In this document: positions 46,701 to 48,306 of the stretch, one piece after another | How the letters are laid out: every line of letters begins with the position of its first letter | Position numbering within the stretch: the stretch's first letter is position 1 | Source: Rathayibacter sp. SW19 | GTDB taxonomy: Bacteria; Actinomycetota; Actinomycetes; Actinomycetales; Microbacteriaceae | Length of the DNA: 64,000 nucleotides | NCBI RefSeq assembly: GCF_030866825.1 | Contig: NZ_CP133020.1 | Span: 806,001-870,000 of the forward strand | Direction: 5' to 3' | Made by a program: the position numbers and the translations under genes | Notes under the pieces: generated by a model | Databases searched by the model: none | What the model saw: only the letters and a program-made list of their open reading frames with translations | Told to the model about the DNA's origin: nothing

Positions 46701-47031
46701 AGCGCATACCGTCGTCATCACCGCCGTCGATGCGGTCGGCAACACGTCGACCAGCACGTTCACGATCGTGGTGCGTGCAACGGTCACCGGCTTACAGGCT
46801 GCCGTCGGTTACGGCCTGAGCAGCGGCCTCATCACGTCATCATCGGTGGCCGCCAGGCTCACCTCCGATCTGGCGAACGTGCAGACCGCGCTGAACGCGA
46901 ACAACACTGTGGCAGCGAAGGCTGCTCTCACCGTCTTTGTCAACGACATCACCGCCAACCATCGGTCGTTGACGACTGCGTACGCCGCCCTGCTGACGGG
47001 CTGGGCTACCGACCTGTCCGGTTCGCTCTGA
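16738..47031 (+). CDS. Giant secreted mosaic protein, 10,097 residues
   Basis: A single uninterrupted frame of 30.3 kb, predicted near 1 MDa. The GTG has GGAG 5 bases upstream. A long polar N-region (about 55 residues) precedes a Sec signal helix ending GASAAP. Then come, in order: a Q/A-rich coil (about 92-188), a Thr-Pro linker (227-275), a matrixin-like protease (about 285-395), a Pro-Ala linker (405-460), and several thousand residues of Gly/Ala-rich beta repeats (pattern VGVGxAVxVNVV...TxAxI) broken by other modules. Further on are Calx-beta-like, RTX-like, Ig-like and FIMAH-like parts. There is no sortase signal and no C-terminal membrane helix, so it is probably released or bound non-covalently. 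Function inferred: adhesin or matrix protein. Confidence 0.93.
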   Translation: MSDSANDAANPASPSTVIPRALGRSGTRGRSGSHSAQARRSSPQEHAPSPFGWRSRITAFVAAIVTAMVMYAPADGASAAPLPTTPASAQTDNSAAFNKVFQQEQAYQTALKAYLAERAQYLASQQAAQAAANAQHAAAVARNLVVQQLAAQQLAAQRSAAQQVAAQQLVAQQLAAQQSAATQQQVTPAAPAPTGASTGASAMKCTRSADGNSVTCTSGTSSTANGAGTPTPTSTPTPTSTGTPTPTPSGTPTPTPTSTPTPTPTSTSTPAPSPMMAASAPATPVAASAALSQAQLDSAVAQGEAEWRAVDPNADFSSFSASVGALPSGWLGSEGSGSVVIDALAAGWGWNVTFPADPASSHMDLMTVVRHELGHVLGLSHTDGTVMSPTLAAGASYPVDAALLPPAPAPAPAPAPAPAPAPAPAPAPAPAPAPAPAPAPAPAPAPAPAPAPAPAPAPASNTSTATPTNSASATGATSTASAPSSSTLTTSANSATTPDATTPRATSDTATSGTTPGTTTVAPVLSGPMPATSPAAPTAPTAPSPWVVQLAGVGTLAFHADGTVTFGGVTKLVADLSEIDVQGGATDDTLIVDRGTANPTITVRYDGGAGYNTLDFAGSAAGVVSRPSDAHSGAMYLDNTTVWYSNIAPMTNAGTSSAAVFDLGSADATCTLSDSPTAGDLRLNCPGTAELTDFVIPTSSLTVHGTGNNIMHVAGTVNLGSAALTIAFRQILFDSGLNLTTGDLTLTAAQTVTGGVSNVVACVTNGTPATHCADTSISMTGATVHAANVTATATSTVTPDSFYGIVVHDNAAVSIIDGSLNASGAITISATASMPSFTANEKYTDNLILGSSATVTIGGTARINGGGAMTFTSTSDVNGIANPGADSSKNQSGNGANGTPQKDAAVATVTVFSTSITKLSGTAALAAVGNATLDAVNHVTVAATADASTASNGAGIAVVVVNQDTESYIDSSSPTAITAANLAVNADSTAGSASTANTSAGGASQNDKDANDPSRANGNSKTADGSVGLTAALAVVVLTGGTHAYIAPASGTLTVTTTGGTQTIHAAAANIDSSNASGGNADGSGSSGSVGVGVAVSVGVFTTEAYVGGNAQLNATTVTVEAVPPTTAGQSQYGATAVSGAAGSSGDSVSIAGSVAVNVVVLHTLAEVRGAPTINGNLNLTGGSSVQDRADATSKKDGTGNSVGVGASVAIDVVNDTTNAGLVSGSALTGVHDLVIRSTGASDSATTATSGAKGGSSLVLTAVVALNVDNVSTSAGIASGADLALGGKLDAQASQTAKAKTTATGATDGGNLSIGAALAMTLAKHNADSTLSRNAVAANDVSFRANGSSDTDSEASASAAGAKAEKSGTNAGGDTTNVNNKGDSQAGFGNSTSMGKGGTGSRTSTPAAKTGDGGGSSITVAAAITFNLVDSSSTAELAPGENLTSTGGQVTLATMNTTHAKAFATGKASTGSTLTVGAAVAINLVNITNQASIGAGSTVTAANGLVLSATMNTTPDGKHTIDAEATSGASSADGSLGLAGSFAMNLLNEKTIAAVYASSLGGSGVVITGTGDVAMTAGSSGSSTTKATADESGGSTVGIGASVALNLVNNDVFSGFDLTATPANGPPVVGARNITLNSSNADALTNETDAGGQGGKVTVTPSVAVSIANESSTAAFGAGPLVQVSGAIAANATFNGTVDTTAKGDTGVGSTAGIGISLALAIVNHTVDAHTSRSLHAAGNIGFSATGWSQTTSEAQAAANGAKDDGQDSNKKADDNLKNANSTQAANDGGKDSGKTSTPKDGTADGQSKSGSASLSVAAALAINIVTTVNQAWIGDSLTITSDTGTVTVASTANTTASANGKGDSTAKASLGVGIGVGVNSVSITNHATVGASTIVATGLDVEAGMTDIADPNNHAVLRHWNGTGWDVIDRGKDLPGPYAGQYFVLTKDDSSSHKKGVYKYNSSGSWDAQNPTATTPPEGADFPSSPATNDWFVLDKVKDGHPYGSLYQWDGTNWVFRTSDSGEALPSGGPNDKDYFELTTADAFGHAAGLYKFASSGHAWSAVSGSIPHGIALPETGTTDEIFRLDEHEMTAQGVAGVSGDPSSVGIAGAVSLNLVQSDTAAMVMSGANVTLSGGDLTLKSLSNERDVSKATSKAEVGDAVGVGAAVAMNFMFDSVHNQVRSEVQDGATIAGGTNTPVGNVTIAATGFRQVETETEAGTESGSNDPAITPAVALTISNHDHVVARMGAGASTFTATGAVKIDAEHTSEYAAKGDGEAASGDVAIGAVVSINVVLDWGNTAELATSLSGASVEVHATSELSSSAISKATAKGTQDNSKSEGKNSDNSADTKTNQQITGTPSASGAGTGTTPSSNGETQSANSSSSGKSGAKGGGTGIAAAVGVNWVSSATTADIASGVTVAATGGAVDVQASVVDGSVTKAYGIAVDLNNDTSIGAAVSLDVQTMSNTASIGANSTVSGAGVSVQAITPTGKHDDVITWALAAAAAKSDAAVAGSVGIHVLDFETNAVIGAGASVTSTGGVTVTAATDLRLLNLALGGALSSGGGVGVGGAFAVNVITHNITRAYIDSSTLHPTTVQASGAIAVNATDTFAPLVPVTGISQIDNYKDPSGGSLLPALSTIVGGGSASKSGGAVAITIAVDVYFFDTEAYVGDAAKVNQTTTGDSGQSVSVTATDNTTIVNVAGTVALSMGSAAAGGSVIVDIVSKDVLARIGSNAKVNAGGDVTVSASATEAMTDVTAGASASTSGVAVQGTIDIIILNPGSHAVAATIDTGAIVHANGKVAVTASDTADKLNIVSGNVAISTSSAGIGASVAVLVRNGTVTATIANSASVEGDAAGGVAVKATQEVNLLIMAIAGAGGDSAGVGGSVVVDVITDVTTASIGSSATIDCTGVNCTNSSGAATQAVVVQAQDTSSILALAGALAVGGTAGVGIGVDVEDIHKTTTASIGSSAIVRANGDVVTKSVSSEDIKSISVGGSAGGTAAVSVNAAIPVISVRTDASIGDSANVRAGGNVIVSADEALTLLVLAGNVSVAGTAAVGAGIAVPVVTKNTDATIGTGATVTALGVWSHITNATVNAGSYSTAGTDTRFDPRGNLGGWPTAPPSPPAPQGLEADGVTINLGYNHGFQLGQQVVYDDGGGADIQGLTSGSTYYVIPVSSTEIQLYKMRGPPASPTCSDPNLVCGMSLPVGALMGENQRFVPTDQAGVASDTSLRFSAANDVAGNYIVLPYSWPSGKVPVVGDPVVYSTGGGTAIGGLTDGATYYVVDPNPQNFQVAATYCDAIGIGKGPDGICQSSPKSGGGVSFGGDDVKSIGSAPVTIIAFTSTGSGRSQSFVPAGMLPAGSAVDEGPQTVTSPTRSGFQGVAVTASNSDMISTLGIAAGGAGTAAVSVAGTVAVVTVHTVANIGNGTHIDCAVGDAACASNDAAADPAQSVLVSAVNNFRTLGVAASLAVGGSVGVGASAAVRVVELHNDASLGDNVVVNSRANTEVRATASDAVVSVNAAVGGGTVGVAGTVGVSVINEYTDAFTGTGTTIRANGSIGVVATSSTQLLLITATLAVGYVGVGVGVDVAIVSKQTRAYLGANNVAVVLGQGAGLAGADDGTVGQSSFGATTVSGLVVQADSNEKLFGLVAGVGGGFVGVTGNVGVTIFTVDTQAFLSSGTTVNRKAGGGGIIAGVSAGQGVDVSGTDHFDSLTFAGGAAGGFVGAAGGVDIGVAKISVLGMLASNTDVWANGTVRVNALSIKHVQTYAVSIGGGFVGIAGAVSVWSVGTAPNATYSADGNGPDRGAWVNNVQYQSGDVVHNGANGPKYIATDNPPVGTPLSDTSHWKADAPQDSTQGNGADSKAQADTAASGGGTGGWKSALGGAPNPATPYDAGGHAYLAGDLVSYNGDYYQAQDAFTSSGATTPGTDTADWLISNDNYQLQVGSAGSDGQSTLNGSYSGTTPTQNEFNAPAGTVVQCDPSSAPEGTASAVCGSVHSLGGDVQVQATERLDVFALAGAAAGGAGALGAGITVFTIGDVVDAGVYGGASVSAAGTVGVHTQYTENVTDIGVAGAVGGIAVGAQVVVLNDSSSQKAHIDDGASVPMAGTQLQVTANANRTLAAYAIGITLAAAGAGAAVSVIQLSGDTQALIGNVTVGPAGPVGGIDVEATDMVSTSILSVGVVAGAGLALSGIVTVVSYTGTTRAASFAHDTGTIGSGGVSVKATGSRGPLAPVAVNIAVGGGISVGFTLVVATQGRNTEAELGGRVSTGVVDVESTASDVASAFTPGAVIGAAAIAAMIPIATVSGHTTATLSGTVAGSSAVTVHAAGVKKADAEVDVLNIAGTIGISVGVAVATVASGADIQAQVTSTASVTTTGLLNVLAETTGGDRNEAVAIGRSLGLALFGNASIFAAVAHLDGAVRAQLDGTVVSSGSVAVTANSTDYAHTELDVASGGFGGAIAISITYVEIGSDAKTEALSTDAANTHSITSSGGVTFSATSHNTADTSSAMATIGGLFGVGVSVPTAVVAGATNVTVGDDVSAASLSAKATSNNTATNSVQVLAFAGAASLAADVSQATITTDATTTAAVASTSSIATPGAVTIEADTHNQITATTGSISASFGAAFGFVSSNADDHSGSSASFGGTLTQAASLSVTVDAQHTVNSNLFVVAIGLIAGAADAAAHGVVDGTDSVSLDGTARIQSAGTAIVVHSGRGALVLSTVKGGAGSIGLAGANMAADAKAGGTVSATIGDGAVVGTTSARPASLTVTADDAAVTAGAASTIAGALIAAIGGAKGTAEATPTVTAHIGAGVAIVLDTSSANTLTLQAISHRAEAVGTAKVVGGGIGSVGLPSAAATSTPKVTADIGSGSTVQAGGNVIVDAESLSDPQGQLLTDDIQALNADGQGTPDNSVYFPSHGLVTGQQVQYSTGGPAIGGLVNGQVYSVIVPTTDPTGIGSGALDGDHLRFGVSWSGASIDALALTPPPSGTDSARSMLRFSSPHHFNNGDAVIYRYDGSSISGGIANGQLLYVRVLDLYTIELYTSHDAAMSAAFTFGAGAVSGNKINNSTFGEGDQVTYRTAPAYTFTYTAFTGTPACSYCNHTVDVNVDGSGKITGDNPSANNIYLATATFTAPGQAATINPNSLVTGQEIVYNVTDGTYKIPQLTPGGTYWVISSGPYTIQLADSYCHAVGYAADNSCVDSSSNPIPQQVMTISAPPVSPTTAPPATHQIAPVGIGLTDGNTYTVHRVDSSHISLVGQTLTNAGVAGTQTLFLAGIPLVAGSGAQQLYLQLTGSLTGTQQLHNADGSLLRGSSPPPGNGFTVASAQGGGGGAGSFNTQNADTVVAPTVTASVEAASLAAGGNVGITATTRTNSGSSTSNGSGGIISGAGVYGTVTGTNTTSAFIGKAANPGDATGVTVTAGGMVKVAATTTIVANADSNTESGGLFGGSISQADVDLHDHTTSSIGMGAHVTGDTVNVLAQTAGSRVTSHSRSIFIAFAGFATAEADSHLESIDSALIDGSPASPSELTWVSGVSGLDLRAIHTDNTRSQDDDAQCWCIGPSHNNGSNGFALSEIAAAQTGATVTAGTRNVFGVTTNDPAYDPNGANKPWLLAVPPKPSVALYVQAEKTSGDSDSVPTRSVDWNADAVLYEGPSPTLIIAPNGQVLTATNIMVNGIQNPAPGTPLSGPIEVNDLINHDTANVYMTSSSGAIASTANGGPAPATHYWGTFWYRDNWQSVTIVNQSTLRLVIDDINVLNVGTPTVWLQAGGSVSAKFAIVRHVDPTLVTISNTDTTVRPDLLVNGHIENPIGETDISSTGSISSSSVRGGNSSYDAALVPPPSTLHTSLIRTNILHLVAGTSIGASGTYLNVDLVQWAGHNLDITANSGTSQYLDLQTLLRDPAIANPQTPAYVIPIDHLVAGDSIWVRLQATQYQTAVGTVPGIQVTSSTPPSGLYVSFYQPDGGYCFYPDGCGSGHPLLEPGAFATGGGPTASTYDFSLLDAGSNGNNGLIDVFAANDGAAATRINIVGLVQIEQPASGTNSGSGMYGTVNADTNGFITLTEQTGDLRAGLIRSTDDDVTLTAPGSIYDAPQPSTNPPLPGHSPAATTPEVVGVNITMTAQNGTIGQNSNFVEIQSSIDRFGVLNASAPGVIRVSQTTGDLHVDTVTTCYGSSATTCADISLTNFHGSITDGHNAGTGGTSANIIGNTIDLLARYGSLGDPSGGNDLKLDSAKGSSCLSTYTLLYQGANYQNATDAQRAVTATCDVAAQADGSIYLTQVEGPFNVLLAHAGENPGNVAAPTNVRLTSTETGAEGNDILLLHSGSTLVVENAPQTVAQGLIEAENGNVTLRSADDIVTDPSSVIIATTMAADAGTGATDPNLPKTLTGNIDIYGDCHGAASGVCDVSALDTSKPDPTIGDGTVIVLRSGQSAAGGLPGGIANGVGGLTRLFGANEADTFIFDRTILVGQTRAYGDGTPTQAGVYAPTCNGPPNFCVDSFVVNRLQTMIPLGQDVARGATLTLDGQSGSNVYSIFTSGSQFTSNNYEINVLGSHDPADGTDTLNIYGYDTYTAGAPDSTGINPSTNNEYATNDIFLLRGTPAGIIGETAARPPLYQGTGATPASGDPYSAGSGFVALLHSTLANTQANLGGTTTTGTTGAYGVERINYDSAINGGLHVYSLGGNNYFAVDDNAAPTYLDGGSGDNQFQIGQLYGERRTASAIPSGTPTQPAYGASGNLAAENIFDVATVATTRGWLSRGTSSPLVAQGGTGNNTFTVYSNHAVLHLEGNGGNNLFIVRGFALAQTDAAGNIILPGGCTTIEAPACIPIPITTNGYSTAAQTDVRTGAGNNQVEYNMNAPVSVDGGTGFNKLIILGTEFADHIVVTDHGIFGAGMSVTFKNIQVIEVDALEGDDVIDVLSTPPGVAVRVIGGLGSNQINVAGDVSGNVYSRDINGTSGTVNLAVITSDQFYKDLVIPGVSLSVAQGSQGAVIVTEHAGGTVVKETQNNSPSRPPIGTIDSYTVRLAQAPTSTVYIAINAEPDIRPNREGTPQGDSILLATAPLGTVPNAGTTTADSDFYQHVIMDAMPTDLPQRSLVLVFTPGNWQTPQVVWVGAINDALNDGIRTYEVSHSVLSIDPFYANATVRNVEVTKIDPGSPGILVTNLGNDNTTTAAVTPRFTDGVGNGTSTFTSAGAHFTLNDIGQPIAQLGGANIPANTVIIAVNSATNVTLSAAVAAGTGIAFTLPSRLTSAIQFRDGVTTSGSTTLTSASAGFNQGDIGRTVVEADLGNVLPTGATIIAVAADGTSATLSAPATGTAASVVFALPDRNASNVVLGGSVTPPSGSAATGKTATGISGYSSVVLAAAPTGTVVVTVTAAGDPRIWLSSTDPRFHVVKEPDGIHEGVYTITFGVGDWSTPVIVREDAAPWYSIADPHNSYITATVTSTADPAYTGIDNSSTPWNVLVYADSTANAIVQAPDNMVVTKCADTACTTAGPGSSFSVRLTKQPSSNVTIAIVTDGQTDAVIGGRITLGAIGTAKHGLFTGAVVFDPVLGTLTRADHSSWLDDGFLEGQLFEIGGTLLKIQALTGTTSSRVDVLTVTDPTALAGALGAAGTYTTTLTEYAAQITFTPGNWNQPVIVPLNADPKYNVPAGNASLLSFPKMPHLLSGIRGPLSVEGGPTQNNHAALNLPVMLPMEGNSLPFGIGVQPPEAQQVNVLNIFDDGSQQNQTGSLSGTALSGFGMGPGVDFTHHKGYLPGDPTHPTFGEPAKFPSGISFGSITVDPVTGDILTNASLSTVQVLNILQGQGNDTLTVTGTLTGGRFTNEDGTPGTTFVHGGITALNGGGAEPLTITGTFAITATTITRLDGTAWATDQFAVGKELMWNGVPIGTITGVSGATLTFVGHGPSAGGAVSGTVAIFDPAVHVTTRIHLVGTTIIRTDMRSWREAGFHVGDIVTIDGVVIGTVTGFAGPTDDILQLSAAPDALACDLGGTCTATIAVASASNNPVRYGGNVFTITGGGGPGPGATPPTLTGMFTLGTSGSAQTLTRTGGSWITDGYVVGMVLQIGGLAAWTITAVTALTLTFTGPQITVWGGGGSTVVGYAPSPLVVYGSTSQDGIWYSGDPVTQTSRVFGSKPFPNQVGVGTPQFVFPVANAFRHAGNNIIDASALFANVPEGQVPSIGLTIYGGAGDDTIYGSQAGDVIAGGSGDNTIYGQRGDNIILGANGVNTDLVARTVTFPTVNTSTYQDADPLVAGDNLIYGDVPGATTTDRYGDYNNLIFGAFGVVTQDTQEAIVGVIPNTSRTVTGAIVSNSAVPPAQNGVATITVVCTSASTANCFRPSDVGLAITDVAGTLLSSGTIITAVSSDGPNGYGTRATLSRGTIGAASGTAVLFTIGPAQGYCRPTGTTSLNQYCAPSGATPWGDARVEKIQTTRDILAATSDQPANHGDNRIYASGGDNVIVGGDGNNDIQGGPGRNLIIAGSVALSRGSHLFNYTNLRFQDLTGTQIYSTTPGSLTNSLTNGVAQNDPTGHAWWGDFLSGSGGILLSVPATDTTRPAALRDSELKGADYIAGGSGSAMIFGESNDNIIQAHGSIDITAPDSLTGYPTVSNGSPPIGSVFGGAATCSFRGFYLGNRVGACRDAGNNLLINPSVDDYAALQYVLTGAITFGAHTMTLAQGLWWADSGFAVGQTLNVGGNAVGVVTAISHDASTGRDTLTVTGSPAPASCTSLPCTVTATVAATDGQSYIEGGRGNNTIFANRGQNDIIGGNSDFFSLTLPSQRASGSNLIFGGSGLDVGREDCGDGVLDATNHCITNPNGHAHDSNVILANNGDIIRLTGTKGQYGVGNGVAMSVGYLNYNYDVNGYLTATERIIARAVNLLDMTPGGPDLANQPGPQVTGAKASNGVGDIGGTPITVDGQPLMRGSEIHAESGDAFIYGGPANDVIYGGGQNDTIITGYADNWISGGRGDSCIIGGGGRCFASRNSSSYGEPLYGIAPIPAAQLSELITTPGNVQQAVINVAGALTYTAVLWPYNWDPAANGSPSFSVGCKNNQICDAYQPRYGHNIIYGGWGNGVIHAGPGQSAVSGAEAPELGYADNFDMSGTAINTTPYETDWYHPFNPGNPAGWHPEADAGNGNAARAAMAGKSSYFDPTDVRRQVWLNSTVSNNFVLGQPNPLLCKWATGQTPTAAGCLPFFLTFDPTDAGMPLDTTWYQGTGDPQMPTTGDKAIFGDLGNDYIVAGMGRVRVYGGNGNDLIDLRASTFVDGGLNDGPVPNLVKNPDGSFSLATSNFVWGTPAWEALAYGGSGQDILFAGTVGDRLIDWVGNHNSYYVPFSPFGMPTVSRTLQPFLPEFLYALSKSDGADQTLMTRYAPYDDRYQGIASRNGEPFGELSLVLQHDSLWHQQTGSPFNQMPGNLGGTSVDVQKTANVRPFNSSGMGSSSGVIGATSTMPIVSLPSGAGVNLPSGITPSTATAVPLIVSGIPGSTLTYTFREGSTVLTGTGTIAASGQFTVVLDLSGFADGAISLTVVVTAPAQAPITVTSMLGKSSVAPTAPTVTVPVYANLATETAYAVTVKGQAGSIATVVITDSAGNVANGMDILDSTGTVMIPVDVSHLLDGVFTVSVTLTNGIGNSTATSVMATLDSVPPVLTVTPVGAVITPSTVGGVSIAVTGERGALVSYAITDGTTTITGSATLNGSGKTTFWSGSLAALRDGAITLTVTETDPAGNPTVYTQSLLKKTAPPAAPTVALNSADDSGISASDGITNVAAPRFIVTAAPDAVSTTVYVNGAVYTGQTLATGTYTVTAVSVDAYGTKSSASAAITVVIDVAAPTGSVTVSGKTVGGAVYVTGTSVTLALSFAGAPAGIATVSVSLDGSAYSTPVGYAGTVILTPIGADGAHTVSVLVTDRAGNSVVITRSFVVDRTPAAITDTITGPSNGTFYDVAQKITLTFGAADSGSGVASVLATIDGANWANGAAISVENLAAGAHTVVITAVDAVGNTSTSTFTIVVRATVTGLQAAVGYGLSSGLITSSSVAARLTSDLANVQTALNANNTVAAKAALTVFVNDITANHRSLTTAYAALLTGWATDLSGSL
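17590..17935 (+). other. Matrixin-like zinc metalloprotease module of the giant protein
   Basis: Residues about 285-400 contain HELGHVLGLSH, which is the HExxHxxGxxH zinc site (His371, Glu372, His375, His381), followed by a Met-turn GTVMSP (Met387). The preceding AAGWGWNVTFPADPASSHMD segment and the following LAAGASYP are typical of the matrixin-type modules seen in giant calcium-binding surface proteins of Gram-negative bacteria. All catalytic ligands are present. It could process the protein itself. Confidence 0.85.
17950..18116 (+). repeat. Hexanucleotide microsatellite coding for a Pro-Ala linker
   Basis: Run of GCxCCx units with an almost perfect CCAGCA core (about 18005-18070), coding for about 27 Ala-Pro pairs. 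Because the unit is 6 bases, slippage changes linker length without breaking the frame. Confidence 0.9.
22480..23010 (+). other. W/Y-rich repeat module in the giant protein
   Basis: Residues about 1915-2090 hold four related units of about 45 residues, each with a Trp-containing strand (HWNGTGWDVIDRG, YQWDGTNWVFRT), a phrase such as QYFVLTKDD or DYFELTTAD and GxYKY/GLYKF. The aromatic pattern suggests a ligand-binding, perhaps carbohydrate-binding, domain. Not assigned to a known family. Confidence 0.55.
28150..28560 (+). other. Pair of CBM5/12-like modules in the giant protein
   Basis: Two short modules, VQYQSGDVVHNGANGPKYIA...SHWKA and HAYLAGDLVSYNGDYYQAQ...ADWLI. Both have the Y-x-x-GD-V-x-Y-x-G-x-x-Y...W layout of carbohydrate-binding module families 5/12, which bind chitin. 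Residues about 3803-3845 and 3885-3938. Family call is by motif only. Confidence 0.6.
37680..39690 (+). other. Three Calx-beta-like modules in the giant protein
   Basis: Residues about 6981-7154, 7358-7471 and 7475-7651 each show a strand SYTVRLAQAPTSTVYIAI-like and a later phrase FTPGNWQTPQVVWV, FGVGDWSTPVIV or FTPGNWNQPVIV. A segment with Asp and Tyr follows in the first two (DPFYANATVRNVEV). This is the layout of Calx-beta-type modules found in bacterial adhesins. Confidence 0.6.
41280..44540 (+). other. RTX-like calcium-binding repeat clusters in the giant protein
   Basis: Five clusters (residues about 8181-8228, 8445-8485, 8745-8775, 8928-8981 and 9235-9268) of GGxGxDxIxG-type nonapeptides. 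Examples are YGGAGDDTIYGSQAGDVIAG, GGDGNNDIQGGPGRNLIIAG and YGGNGNDLIDLRA. They are expected to bind calcium on the outside of the cell. Asn replaces Asp at many positions, so binding may be weaker than in classic RTX toxins. Confidence 0.75.
45370..47028 (+). other. C-terminal Ig-like domains and FIMAH-like helical end of the giant protein
   Basis: Residues about 9545-10012 contain four to five Ig-like beta-sandwich units with phrases such as VSVTLTNGIGNS, LTVTETDPAGNPTVY, VSVLVTDRAGNSVVI and VVITAVDAVGNTSTS. The last 80 residues form a helical unit (LQAAVGYGLSSGLITSSSVA ... AALTVFVNDI) matching the FIMAH-type domain found at the ends of secreted actinobacterial enzymes. No LPxTG follows. 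Confidence 0.75.
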
Positions 47032-47063
47032 TCCTGTTGCACACGTCGGCGCGCACCGCACGC

Positions 47064-47175
47064 GTGGCGGGCGCGCGTTCCGCGCCGGGTTCGATGTGCT
47101 CGTTTTCGCTATTTCGAATCCCCCTTATGTGAGGCGGATTTGAAACAGCGATAATGCGCATGCACTTTCCGCGGG
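47064..47175. repeat. Type C palindromic repeat, copy C (diverged)
   Basis: Same order as copies A and B: a GGTTCGATGTG block, then a hairpin at 47108-47149 with the same TATGTG loop and an intact right arm AGGCGGATTTGAAACAGC. The left arm has three changes. It lies 77 bases after the giant gene stop and could end its transcript. Confidence 0.85.
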
Positions 47176-47368
47176 CCCGCTTTCCGCGCACGCACTTTCC
47201 GCGCACGCGCTTGCCCCGTGGATGCGCGCGGGCTGTGAATGCTCGCGCCGCCGCACGCTCAACCGCAGCCAGCGCCACTTTGTGCGGGGTGCGCCAGCTG
47301 AAGTGGCGCAGGGTGAGTAAAGTGGCGCACCCGGCGCACCCGGCACATCCGGCGCACCGGGCGCACCG
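47165..47368. repeat. Two tandem-repeat blocks downstream of the giant gene
   Basis: Three 15-bp units (CTTTCCGCGCACGCA type) at 47165-47209 and five 9-bp units (GGCGCACCC type) at 47324-47368. No gene is supported between the giant gene and the regulator. Confidence 0.8.
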
Positions 47369-47418
47369 CGGCACGGGCGCACCGCGCGCCCCCGGTGCTC
47401 GCCCGCCCGCCAGCGCGC

Positions 47419-48306
47419 CTACAGCAGGCCGAGCTCCAGGGCCAGGGTCACTGCGCGGGTGCGGTCGCTCACCCCGAGCTTCTCGAACACGTGCAGCAGA
47501 TGGGTCTTCACCGTGGCCTCGCCGATGAACAGCTCGCGAGCGATCGACGGATTGCTGTGGCCGTCGGCGACCAGCCGCAGCACCTCCAACTCGCGTGCGC
47601 TCAGTCGGGGCCGCCCGTCGGTCGCGGCACTGCCACCGGAACTGCCGCGCGCATCCGCGGCGGCGTCGGCCGCAGCATCCGCCGCCCGCACCCGCTGCAC
47701 GAGTTTCGCGGCGATCGCCGGTGCCAGCACCGTTTGGCCGCCGACGATCGAGCGCACGCCCGCCAGGATCTCCTCTGCAGGCGCAGCCTTCAAGAGATAG
47801 CCACTCGCACCGGCCTCTATCGCGCCGAGGATCAGGTCATCCGTCTCGTATGTCGTCAGAATGAGCACCCGCGTTCCGGGCAGCGCCGCCGTGATCTGTG
47901 CGGTGGCATCGGCGCCGCCGAGGCGGGGCATCCGCAGGTCCATCAGCACGAGATCGGGCTGGAGTTCGCGGGCGCGCTCCACCGCCTCAACCCCATCGGA
48001 TGCTTCCCCCACCACCGTGATCCCGCTCGCGGCCGCGAGCAACCCGGCAATGCCACTGCGCACGACGGGGTGGTCGTCGGCGACCAGCACGCGGATGGGT
48101 GCGGTGGGGTCGGGTCTCGATACGCGTGCTCCTTCGTCGCGCGCTACTCGACCGGCAGTAGGGGGTCTCGATACGCGTGCTCCTTCGTCGCTCGCTACTC
48201 GACCGGCGGGGGGTGCTCCTGCGTCGGGCGCTACTCGACCGGCGACGGGGGCTCCTTCGTCGCTCGCTACTCGACCGGCGGGGGCGGCCGCATCCGCAGC
48301 GGTCAC
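47419..48306 (-). CDS. NarL/LuxR-type response regulator with a repeat-encoded N-terminal extension
   Basis: 295 residues. The receiver domain spans about 71-185 (IRVLVADDHPVVRSG; phospho-acceptor Asp in LVLMDLRMP). A LuxR-type helix-turn-helix spans about 232-290 (LSARELEVLRLVADGHSN, IGEATVKTHLLHVF). The linker is Ala/Asp-rich. The first about 65 residues (AGRVASDEGAPVAGRVAPDA...) are encoded by four copies of the small palindromic repeat. The GTG start overlaps the kinase stop by four bases (GTGA), which argues that the extension is translated. Partner of the sensor kinase directly upstream; probable target is the ABC exporter of the same cluster. Confidence 0.93.
   Translation of the reverse strand: MTAADAAAPAGRVASDEGAPVAGRVAPDAGAPPAGRVASDEGARVSRPPTAGRVARDEGARVSRPDPTAPIRVLVADDHPVVRSGIAGLLAAASGITVVGEASDGVEAVERARELQPDLVLMDLRMPRLGGADATAQITAALPGTRVLILTTYETDDLILGAIEAGASGYLLKAAPAEEILAGVRSIVGGQTVLAPAIAAKLVQRVRAADAAADAAADARGSSGGSAATDGRPRLSARELEVLRLVADGHSNPSIARELFIGEATVKTHLLHVFEKLGVSDRTRAVTLALELGLL
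48113..48279. repeat. Four type A repeats at the 5' end of the response regulator gene
   Basis: Copies at 48113-48156 and 48164-48207 are full (GGTCTCGATACGCG...CTACTCGACCGGC). Copies at 48212-48243 and 48250-48279 keep the right half only. All read through in the regulator frame. Confidence 0.9.

Noticed and set aside
16738..47031. Giant gene as several genes or an assembly artefact
   Set aside because: No internal stop, consistent codon use throughout and a signal peptide only at the start; repeats are diverged enough that collapse or false joining is not obvious, though long reads should confirm it.
45000..47031. Sortase or LPxTG anchor at the end of the giant protein
   Set aside because: The last residues are a helical FIMAH-like unit ending LLTGWATDLSGSL, with no LPxTG, hydrophobic helix or basic tail.
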